NCBI GenBank assembly: GCA_035222895.1 | Contig: JAVYIG010001605.1 | Span: forward strand, 186,001-250,000 | Source: Strongylocentrotus droebachiensis | Lineage: Eukaryota; Echinodermata; Echinoidea; Camarodonta; Strongylocentrotidae | Direction: 5' to 3' | DNA length: 64,000 bases | Shown here: positions 27,501-39,273 of the stretch, in pieces | Numbering within the stretch: the first letter of the stretch is position 1 | How the letters are laid out: each line of letters starts with the position of its first letter | The notes under the pieces: model-generated | What the model saw: the letters and a program-made list of their open reading frames with translations, nothing else | Told to the model about the DNA's origin: nothing | Database searches by the model: none | Made by a program: the position numbers and the translations under genes

Positions 27501-30500
27501 GAAATAAATTTAGAGATCGCGACTAGTGGCTCGGACTAATATTGTCAAGACTAGGAGCAGTAGATTTTACTAAGACACACCTCCATACAAAATTTGAAAG
27601 AAATCTGTCAAGAAATGTGGCAGTTAGAGCGCAGAGTAGACATATGACCTTTGACCCTATAAAGGACGGACAATGAGGGCAGCATCTCCCAAATGTGTAA
27701 ATGTGTAGATTATACCAAGATACATCTCCGTACAAAATTTAGAGCGCACACAATAGTATGACGCGTCATGCTGATGCTGGAACCAAAGTATCCTTCAGCA
27801 CACTGCCTGGGGGATACAATAAAAAAAGAGAAGCATTTACCAAGAACTATGTCACCGGTTTCAGCAATAGAGTATGTACGATCAGCTAACTCGCCACTGA
27901 ACGTCTGAACTTCAAAGGTGTATGTAATCCCCGCCTGTAGACCATCGATTACCACCGACGTATCGCTACTTCCCACAAAACGTTCTTGACCACCGTACAT
28001 GATCCTGAAGCCATCATACTTGTGATACTGAGTTCCGATAGGCTGCTCATACGTCACTTGTACGCTGGTACTGGAATCGGGGCTCAGCAGAAGGTTTGTT
28101 GCCGGCCAAGGAACTTAAAAGAAGAGGATGTAAATAATAAGATTTTAACAATAATAATAATAATGATGATAATAATAATAACAATAATAATTATTATAAT
28201 GAAAAGAAGAAGAAGAATTATACAAATAAAAAACAATATTAAAGGTACTATGTCCCTTTTGCAGTAAACCTCAAATGCTGTAGAACTTTGCAGAATTTAT
28301 AAATATGTCATGTATGTCCTATCTGTGAAATTTAAACGTTAGCAGTGTCCTCATATTCAAATTATGCAAGGAAACCCGTTTACTTGCTAGACTTCACTGT
28401 CAGACACTATTGAGTGACTGACTGGCTATTTTTCTTCTTTGGTAATAACATACATGAAAAGAGTTGTAAAGGGTACATGAGCATTTGTCTACATCAATAA
28501 CCCACTTCTTGTGATGGCCAAGATTAAACTGATTGAATCTTGGCGCAGCATAAAACGTATGACCATTCGGTACAATTGTCTGAAAATCAAGACTATTACT
28601 TTTAAGCTCTATAGCCCTAAAGTCGATTTGACAACTAATAGTCGTTATTTTCCCACTTGAAGATATTTTCAAGCCCCTCCTTTTTTAGGAAAGTTCTAAA
28701 TTAGTATTATCTTTCAAATGTAGTTGGAATTTAACTTTTTCAATTTTTTGGCCTGCAAATGGGACATAGTACCTTTAACAATGGTAATCTTTACTTGGAT
28801 AGTGCTCATATCCATCATGTTGTGATGCTGATGGGGTGTTGATACATTTATTGTGAGATGTTTGACGAGAAGCGCTCGTCTGCTCTTGATACATATATTG
28901 TGAGATGTTTGACGAGAAGCGCTACCCTTTTCTCAATATTTTCATCAATTTTTTTACTTACATTAAAGCCACACTGTAATACTTGCTCCCTCTATATAGA
29001 AAAAAATCCCTAATCGGTGCCTGTTGGTCCCCCATGATTCTCTTTTTCTTATGTTAATTGAGAGCTGAGTTAATGAAATAGCCACCTGTCAGTGACCTCG
29101 CTGGGTGGTCTAATCCCTTCTGGCTGAACTAGTACAGCCGGCCTTTCAATGCTTTCCGGTAGTTAAAAAAGAGTTCAACACATTTTAACCTGACACAACG
29201 CCTACAGTCGTGGAAAAAAAACTTTGACTTTTGTCCAACTTCCTTCATTAAACATCAAGGCCTACAGTCGTGGAAAAAAAACTTTGACTTTTGTCTAACT
29301 TCCTTCATTAAACATCCAATAGAGAGCTGATAGGCCATAGATTAACAATAATATCATTTATCTGCTCTTTCAGCCTCTGTCAGAGGAGTAAAAGCTCTCT
29401 GAAAATTCAAAATCGAAAGCTTTGAATATTGAAAGTTGTTGACCTAAAAAATTAGCTTTTGACTTTATGACGTCATCTTACATGGAGTACGCATATTCAC
29501 AATGATTTTGTATTAATAACAGGGATAGTTGAGTTCTTGTTTCAGACCGCAAATGCCTTCAGAGAGTGCATGGTTATTGCTCTTTTTCTTAATAATGACG
29601 TTTTTAGTGCTCTTTTAGGAACTAAAAGGTAATTTTAGACAAAAAAATGTGTGAAATTTAGCCAATACCATCATACAAATTCAGCTCCACTTTCAAAAAA
29701 ATATGGTGACCATTGATTAATTAATTAATTAATAATAACAATACCCGGGCCGGCTGATTTTGCAGATTATAACCAACACGATAAAGCCAACAAATCGCCA
29801 ACATCAGCATTGACTTGAATAAAACATATAAGGCGCCATCTCATTTTTTCAACAGCTGATTTAATCAAATTATCAAATTATCAAATATTTGTGGGGCACC
29901 ACAAACATTAGAAATCGTTAGATTTAAGGATATTTCAGCCGTCTCTGAACCGATTTTGATCAAAGATGATTTTGTCAATTAAATTGTTTGTTCTTTCAAA
30001 TTTGACACTAACTTTTTCATTATCTCAAAACAAAAATTATTTTGTGTAGTGCCATCTGCAACAAAACTCAACTACCGGTATCCCTTTAAGCATGTCTACT
30101 TGCCTAAGGTAAATTTAGTCAAGATCGGGTCTTCATGTGATGTTGTCACTGAAACTGCAGGAAAATTTCACCCCTGTTGATTGTAATTGGAGGGGTGCTG
30201 AAAATGAGGTTTTAATTTGCTTTTGTGCAATACTACATGTGATAGAGAAAATATATCTTTATTTCTTTACGTTTTTATTCTACATTCATTCAGCTTTCCA
30301 TTGATATAAAGTTTTTTAAACCTCGCATCAGGTGCAATTTTTAGTTGAATACAGACCGTTTCCTTAACACAAATAACATGGTATAAGTTAAAGACTACAC
30401 CAACCTGTTCTATACCGAGATGAGTAAACAATGGCTTGTGTGATGGAGTTGGTCATTTGCAGTTCATACAGCAAACCCCCTTGAAGCCCAAGATAAAATA

Positions 30501-33500
30501 TGGATGATAAACTTGCGCCGATTGCACGCTGGGGTCCATTAAGTTGCGTGGACGCATCCACTGATGTTCCAGAGAGAATGGTGTTCACACCCGTTTCAGG
30601 GAACATCAGTTGCAAAAAGCTTGCTCCTACATTTTCACTGCTCAGGCAAAGTTGACAAGCTAGGATGACAAACAAAAACAAAAATATTGTAATTTCATCA
30701 TTGTATATTAGACACTCTAAAAAGTTTAAAAAGGGTACTTCTTGTGGTCTATCTATTCTGCCATGGTAACAAATACATAATCACATCTATGGTCATTTTA
30801 CCTATATTAAATTTAAGACACACCAAAATTCAGACCTACATGTTTCTAGAGTTGAGGTGCACTGACTTTTTAAATTTGAATACATCTTCCGAGATGGCTG
30901 CCAAGATGGCTGCCAAGATGGCTGACATGTTAACAATATAAAAGTAGTAGTGATCAATCATAAGTTCGCAAGAAGGAATTCAAAGTAACCAATGGAGGGG
31001 AAGAGAGTGTCAGGTGTTGAGTGAGTTGAAGGTTGGATAGTCATAACAGAGAGTGAGGTTGTCTTAGCAGGCAAGGTTGAATGTGTAAGAATTAGTGAGA
31101 GCAGAACAAAGGAAGTATGAATAATAGAGATAAGGGGAAGGAATATAGGTCACGGCTGCCCCTATGACGACAGAGTATGCAAAGCTAAATGTAAATCAAA
31201 TAATTACAAATGTTTAAATTATAATCTTACATTAGGGGCTTTCACACCTACAGAAAAAAGTGAGATTTAAAAATCAGTTTTTGCATCGCGATCCGATTCC
31301 CAGTAAGTCTTCTGATTTTTCAGAATAATCGCGATAGCTTGCCAGGCGCTGGTGTGTGTGAATATTATTGAGAATAAAAAATAAATTGATTTACTCCCAG
31401 GATTCCAAGCACACAACATCATTGAGATTTGTGCATGGGCAGTTTAGACATTCTTGCTATCGAGCGAGAATTCTTTGTGTGTGTGTATGGTCGCCCAAAA
31501 AAAGTATCTTTGAATCGTGATCCAAATCAAACTTATTGTTATGTGTAAACGGGCCTATTATGATCACAACGTCAATGGAATTTCTGTTCCAAAAAAAGTA
31601 ACTTACCTGGAATATTGATGCCAGTAATTTCAACTGGTGTACCCCCTTGGCCATCAGAGTTGACAGCCACAACGCTGAACGTGTAAGTGGTATCATCGTA
31701 GAGATGATCAATCTCATATGACCTATCATCATTGGGGAGTAAGGATCTTTCATACACATCATTGGTGTTAGTATTTGTTATGGTCACATTGTAAAACTCA
31801 GCAGAGCTGCCAGTAGCTGGTGGATCCCAGGCCGCTGTGAACCCCCATTGCTGAATATCATTGATGACAAGATTCTGAACAGGTCCAGGTACCTGTGCAG
31901 TGGATAGCTGAAAGACATAAATTCAAAGAAAATATTACTCTTAAAAAGAGCAATCCGACCTTGTAATATTTTTATTTTTATGAATTCAAAGCAGGAAAAT
32001 CATTAAAAAAAAAATGGTACAATATTGAAAAAAAACTGACCAATAATAAAAGAGTTTATGAGACCACTGAAGCTAAGTGATTCTCAGATTGGAAAGTTTG
32101 TCAGTAGATTGTGACGTATTCACAGACAACCCTCCTGTTTCTCGTGCACAAAAATAATTATTTCTTTTCTCCTACAGTGCCATCTCCCTTGGGGCGCAAC
32201 TCATAATATAATATCATAACATATTATTATAGGTCCTCTAAAAATAACAAGGCCCTCCAAAATCATATAAAAGGTATTTTAAAGAAAAAAAAACACAGTT
32301 TAGTTAGTGTGTAAGTTGGAACGAACGAAATAGTTGTCGGGCGCTACATCACAGTGACAATACCAATTAAAAGTTGATAAATCTTTCATTTTTTGTCTGA
32401 TTTCATTCAAACTTTCACCAGTGTTCTTCTCTGGTTTTTTCTGCTTTCTATTAGATTAGTTTGCTATGAAGGTTGGATTTCACTTAACCTGTAACTGTAA
32501 AAGTCAATCTATCTCCTCAAGCTGTTTTGGAAAAAAATCAATCAACTGTAACAAGCGTAAATTAGAATGCAGAGACTTGGTATTTTGAAACCAAAATATT
32601 TGTATCCTGGTGTTTAAAAATGAAACCAAGGCAACACAAATATTAGCATAATTATGATAATAATTTGTTTTACTTAGGAAGCATCATCAGCATCAATGCT
32701 CTTCTTCCCGAGGGGCGAGGGCCCTTTTATTAACATTAATCTAGCAATTACTTGGTATCCATGAAGGGAAACCTTACCCCAAGATATAACTTTAATGATT
32801 CTGAAAGGTTTATCGGTATTCTTTCCCATTAATCTACAAGATTTCTCATCAAAGTGTATGAGAGTGGTATAAAGCACGATATTCTTTGCACAATAATGTA
32901 CTTTCTCAGCACGACATGGGCATCCCCATTTTCTTGATAACGTGGGTATATGTGGCTCCTTACCAATCTATCAACAGAACTGGATCCAGACACATCAACT
33001 ACTGGTATGTGAAGTCGTTTATCAAGTATATGTCTTTAAATTTATAGATGCTGAAGTATTTCATTCACTCAAGGGGAGTGTTTCACACAAACTAAGATTG
33101 ACTTTAAGTTGGACTTAACTATGGCAGGACGTTCATGCCACTGTTTGCTCTCACCATTTACTGGCAATGGTCTCTCAAGGGACATACAAATCATGGTAAC
33201 ACATCTACAGAATTCAGCCTTTATGATAGTTCATTATTGAAGGAAAAAATATTATCTAAAGATCATAATTGAGAGACCAATGGTGAGAGCAAACAGTGCC
33301 ATGAATGGCCTGCCATATTTAAATCCAACTTAAACTTAGTCTATCCTAGTCTTCGTGAAACACTTCCCATGTTTGCCTCACGGAGCCTCAGTAACTTTTA
33401 ATTCAGAGTCCTAAAAAAATGAATTTAAAAACATGGCAAACATTTCTGCACATTTTTGTCCATTTTTGTCACATGATCACTTTCCGTTTTGATGCTAGGA

Positions 33501-36500
33501 TTTTTTATAGGAAAATAAAATGTTAAATTTTTGAATTATCTATTTAGCTACACACTGAGAAGTTTAAAATCACGGTTTTTCTAACAATGGCATTTAAACA
33601 AATCAACATAGCTTGTAACCATGCATATTTTTTCCAAAGACCTGACCTTTTATTAGAACACGTTCTGCCTCTAAAAAGTATAACTGTATAGTTAATTAAA
33701 GAACAAAAGGTGATAAGAAAGACCTTAAAAATTTCCTGTCCTGAAAGGGTTTTATTGCCAAAAAACACAGGGATTGGGCCATAAATGCATTCTAAACCCC
33801 TACCAAAATTTCCAGTGTACTTAATTTTCATGACCCAAAACAACTTTATACCCAACTGAGAAAGAAGCGCTTCTCTTGTGGTAGTGCTTAAAGTGACTCG
33901 GTACTGCCTAGGTCACATATAAACCGGGCCCTGTACGATTTTCCCTACCCGGCAGCTTGCCGTGGATTTAGAGACCGTACATTTTCATTTCCATGGCATG
34001 TGTGGTCACATATTCTGCGGCGCCCGGGAGGAGCCCAGAGAAAATTGGTCGAGTGAAATTCAAGGCGCCCGTAAGGGTGCCGGCAGGTTGCCGGCTGAGT
34101 TCCGGCGGGTAACCTTACAGGCTCCGTCCGATGAGCAGGTGTACCGATAGCTCCTGGAAGGTGCCCTGCCAGGGCCCGGCTGGGGTCCTCAAGGCGCCCG
34201 GTCGGGTGACGTGCGCTGCACTGAACTACAGAGTGAGTCAGAAAAAATGTCCAACTTTTTAAAAGTTGTATTGTTTGAAATATGAAAATTTTAATCATGG
34301 GTTTCATGATATATCTCGCTATAGTTATCTTCCCAGTACATTTAGGTACCATTTTCATTTGAATTTCTGCATGCATCACTGAATATCAGACAATCTTTAC
34401 AAGACAGCCAGATCTCACTTGCGCCAAAGATTTTTACTTTTTTAAACTTTTTTGAGGCACTTCATGATCATTTTGAAGTGCAATTTTTTAGGGCTACAAT
34501 ATAATACACTATGCCTTTAAGGGGATGTCCACCCTGACATTAATGGGGGAAAAGCAGGCCAGTAAAAGCTTGAGCGAAATTCAATTAAAAAGAAAAATAT
34601 TATGAATTTTTGAAGGTACAATCGATCAAACACAAATTGGCAACTTTGTTCGAGCATCCCTCCCATTTGCCCTAGCTGTACTAAAAAAAATAAAAAAATC
34701 TATAATTTCCCTCAAGAAAATGTTCAATCTTACACTCACCCTAAATATTATACTGCAAAATGTTTTTAAACAACCCCTGTATGAAACAAATCTATTCCTT
34801 CATAAATAACAAAGAAAATGAAGGTTTATGAAATTTCTGTACACAGCGCAATTGGGGAGGAGCTTGCACGATACGTCAAAATGTTGCCGATTTGTGTTTT
34901 ACTAATGACAACTTTAAAAAATCTATTTCTAATTGGATTTTCTCATTCTCTCATTTTTCTGCTTTTATTAAACTAAATGTAATAATTATCAGGGTGTCTA
35001 ATGCCCAACAACTCATGAATGGAGTCTAGTATAAAGTTCAGAGTGCCCTAGTAAAGATCGGAGTCGGGCTAACTCGGACCAGGGGACAACTCGGCCCAGC
35101 TGTAAAAACGGTCATTTTTTGCATGTTTAGGTTTAGGGTTAGAGTTAGGGTTAGAGTTAGGGTAAAATGACAAAAAATGACCGTTTTTGCAGCTGGGTCG
35201 AGTTGTCCCCTGGTCCGAGTTAGCCCGGATCCATCATAAAGATCCTATCCCCATGCACCGCCCGACCCCTCCCCGGCCCTCCCACCAACCCGGCCCTGTC
35301 CCCACCTAGGTCTAATATATTTATATATTCCTTGGATTAAGTGGATCTATAAAGTTTAGAGCCCAGACCCAAAAGAGACTTAGCAATGTTATACTTTAAC
35401 CTTGCAAACTATTTGTTTAAATAAATCAGTCACCACACAAGCCACATATATAAAGAGAGAGACAAGAATTGTTAAGGACCTAAAGTATATTATTCAATTC
35501 AAGTTTATAACAAATTTACCTTAGTAGAGTAATTATTATGTGTGGGGAAAATATCTTCAGCAATATTTTTTTCTAGACAAAAAAGCTTTTCTGACATAGC
35601 AACAACCAATGTATGCAAATCAAACTTTTACAGTTTTTGGAGCGAGTCCATCAATGCATCATGATGCATATGATCATCAGTTATCGTGCATCGATCTTAT
35701 AATAGACTATTGCTTAGCATGCAGGCAAGACGGCGCTAGTGTAGTTCCGTATCCATTTTTTTAGCAGTTTAATAATCCATTCTTAGGCTTAGCAAAGGAA
35801 TTTTAGCCCAATTTTTTACTAATTTGAATCATAATCATATAGATGTCTAGGGCCTATTGCATTTTCCACCTGAATTTGGATCACATCCGACTTCGGGAAA
35901 CCTCCGTTTAGGGCTTCGATGTCGACGTCGTTGCTCAGTACTATCTCTACGCTATAGCTCTGCACCTCAAACTGAAGCTATCAGTCCAAAATTATGCACA
36001 TTTCTCGCATGCACGATACCATAAACCATACGAGAAGTTTGCATAATTTTGGACTGATAGCTTCAGTTTGAGTTGCAAAGCTATAGATTCTAGCGTAGAG
36101 ACGGTACTGAGCGACAACATCGACATCGAAGCCTTAAACGGAGGTTTCCTGATGTCGGATGTGATCCAAATTCAGGTGGAAAATGTGATATAGATCTAGA
36201 CTAGTCTAGATCTAGATCTAGGTCTAGCTCTAGATCTATGTCTATTCTTATTCATCTTTGCTAAGAATGGATATGAAACTGCTAAAAGAATGGATATGAA
36301 ACTGCTAAAAAAATGGATACGGAACTACACTAGCGCCGGCAAGACAAGTGTATTGAATTTAAATACACCAGTGGTTCTGGAGAGAAAAATGAATAGAATT
36401 GAGATCCATTTGTAATTCCTAAAACGACTATTAACAAACTCGTGGCATTATTCAAAATATCCACCAGCGCACAGAGCATGCGCTATATGGCCGTCTTGCC

Positions 36501-39229
36501 TGTGTCCCCAGCTCCGCGAGTCCTCCAAATAAACAAGACAGCTTCCCAGTCATATCGAGAGGGGCACAGCCACAGGGGTGCAGGCGGTGTCCACTGGTAG
36601 CGGAGTAGGGTAGCGAGAGCGTGCACGGCCAGATGAAAAATATTACAACAGGTGGATGCTTTGACTCAATAAACCGTATCATGATGGAGTGCACCGTAAT
36701 TATTAGATCATTCACATCATTTAAATAAAACTTAGCGACTTATAATAGAAGATAAGGAAGACATACCAAAGTGAAACTTTGTTACGATGCTCTATTCATT
36801 TGCTTCGATTGCTTGAGATGAATCGTGGACCTACCATAGTACTACCATGGCCATGTATAATATTGGATCATCATTCGCCGATCGCACGTTTCATCAAGTG
36901 TTTTGTCGTCTGCAAATGAAATGTCCTATTCGCAATCAACGTTGAGGGCATACAGCCCCCGAATATTGTCAATATCTGAAATATCAGTAAGAGGACATTT
37001 TATTTTTTCGCATGATTCTGTATTCAAAATATATATGTATTACATCTTTTGACACAATTGTATAACACATGATCCGAACTTTCATAACACTTACCAATCT
37101 CCTAACTTTAACCCTTAAGTTTGTGCTGACCCTAATCAACCTAAATCGTAACGAAAAGCCCTAACCCCAGATATATCTTTGTAAAAATAGGCCTTGAGAT
37201 AACAAGTTTCTGTACGACAAATTTAAAGATAAAGGCCAGTTATGGTCATGCGATTGCGAAAGAAACGTTGTGAAATCGATCAGAAAAGGTTGATCATCTA
37301 GCATATAGATGTACTGCAATGGTTCTGGAATCATCAAAATGATAAGAAATTCTGCCCAGTCTTCATAAAGTTACACAGCACTGTACACAGAAAGATGTAT
37401 ATGGGACTACGCAGACGTGCGCGACACGTGCGTTTTTATCTCTCACATACCAATAGATAAACTAATTTACCAAATATATCAATCAGTAGGCGGTTTCCCG
37501 GCAAAAAATGTATCATCATGTATTATTCAAAACATATTCTTTCACATGATTGGTAATAAGAGCTTCCATTTTATTTTTTTGAAATTGGGGCGTTTCCAAT
37601 ACTGGTCTTTACCTTTAAGTTACGCAAAAGTATACCCCATTATAAACACACCCAACTGATGACTCATTATTCCAATCGTAAGGTTATACACGAACAGCGT
37701 TTCAATAATTGTGGGTGTGACTGGAATGATATATTTGCTTTACAATGGTTTGTGCATTTACATCATAAATATTCTTACAAATCATGGACGTGATTTCTTT
37801 GGATCCCCTGGAGCACATCCTTGCATTGATTGTCATGTCTGTTTGTGTGTGTGTGCTCGTTTGTTATGTCTTGTTCTTTACGGAAAGGCCTACGTAATAT
37901 GTATATATTTTATTTATAAAGAGAGGGGTAAAATATTCCTGAGCTGCCAAATATAGTTTCACTTGAGTCATGTAGCCACTCGGGTAGCTTTTTTGTGTGT
38001 AAAAGAGGGATAACCGCTTGATATGCTCAATAATTCGTCCTTGTTTTCACGAAGTGACGGTAGTGAGGAAAATCGTAATGCAAAGTGAATGCAATTTTTT
38101 TTCACTACCGTCACTTCGTGAAAACAGCGACGAATTATGATGCCACTGATAACTATAGGTGTTTTTTTTTTTTTTGCTTTTTCTTTCTTTCTTCATTATT
38201 CATTTCTTTTTTCCTTTATATTAAAGATATTAATGCATTTGTAATGAAAAGGGGATGGTAAAATAGGTGTGATTTAATGTTATCGTTATCTCACACACCC
38301 TGTTGCATAACATGCAGCATATATACAAAATGTAATATCGAATAGGCCTATATCAAAGTTTATTCTGAAAAAGTTTGTATACACAGTACTTTTATAGTTC
38401 TCCTGCCTTGGGAATCCGTCCATGAAAAGTCCCTTCTTGCCTTTTTGAGAGAGAATTTGCAGGCCCCAAAAATGAAAAGGTTAAATTCCAACGGCATTTG
38501 AAAGACAATACTCATTTAGAGCTTCCCTCAAAACAAAAGGGCTTGAAAATGGCTTTTAGTTGGAAAATAACGACCATTAGTTGTCGAATCGACCTAAGTG
38601 ATTGCAATCACCTAAATAAAAGTCTGATTTTCAGACCCTTTTACTCAATGCTCGTACGTTTTGTGCTACACAAAGATTAAATCAGTTTAATTTTGGTCAT
38701 TACAAGTTGTGGGTTATTGATGTAGACAATTGATCATGTATCTGTTACAGCTCATTTTATGTATGTTATTACGAAAGAATGTGTCAGACAGTGAAGTCTA
38801 GAAGGTAAACGGGTTTCCTTGCATAATATTGTAATACTACGACACTGCTAATGTTTAAATCTCCCAGAAAGGACATACATGACATATTCATAATTCCTGC
38901 AAAGTTCTATAGAATTTGATGTTGGCTGCAAAGGGACAAAGTATTTTTAAGGGTGCGATGGCATTGGATGGTATAATGTGATTTAATAATTACAACTGGT
39001 ATTCCTTAATAACAATTACAGCTTGCTTCTCACTCAGCCTCCCTTTCTCCTTCTATTTCTTTCTTTTTCCTTTAAGTTCTTCTTTTTCTTTCCATTCTTC
39101 TTCTTCTTCTTCTTCTTCTTATTTCTTTTACAATATTCGTCTTTCTTCCTCCCCTCATTCTTATAGTAGTAGTAGTAATAGTAGTAGTGTTAGTAGTAGT
39201 ACTAGTAGAAGTAGTAGTAGTAGTACTAC

Positions 39230-39273
<44 letters not shown>

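Noticed and set aside
33945..34379. Open frame across the GC-rich island as a gene
   Set aside because: No start context, domain or splice partner; composition alone explains the absence of stops.
35128..35162. True telomere or chromosome end
   Set aside because: Only three to four degenerate TTAGGG units, inside a hairpin loop.
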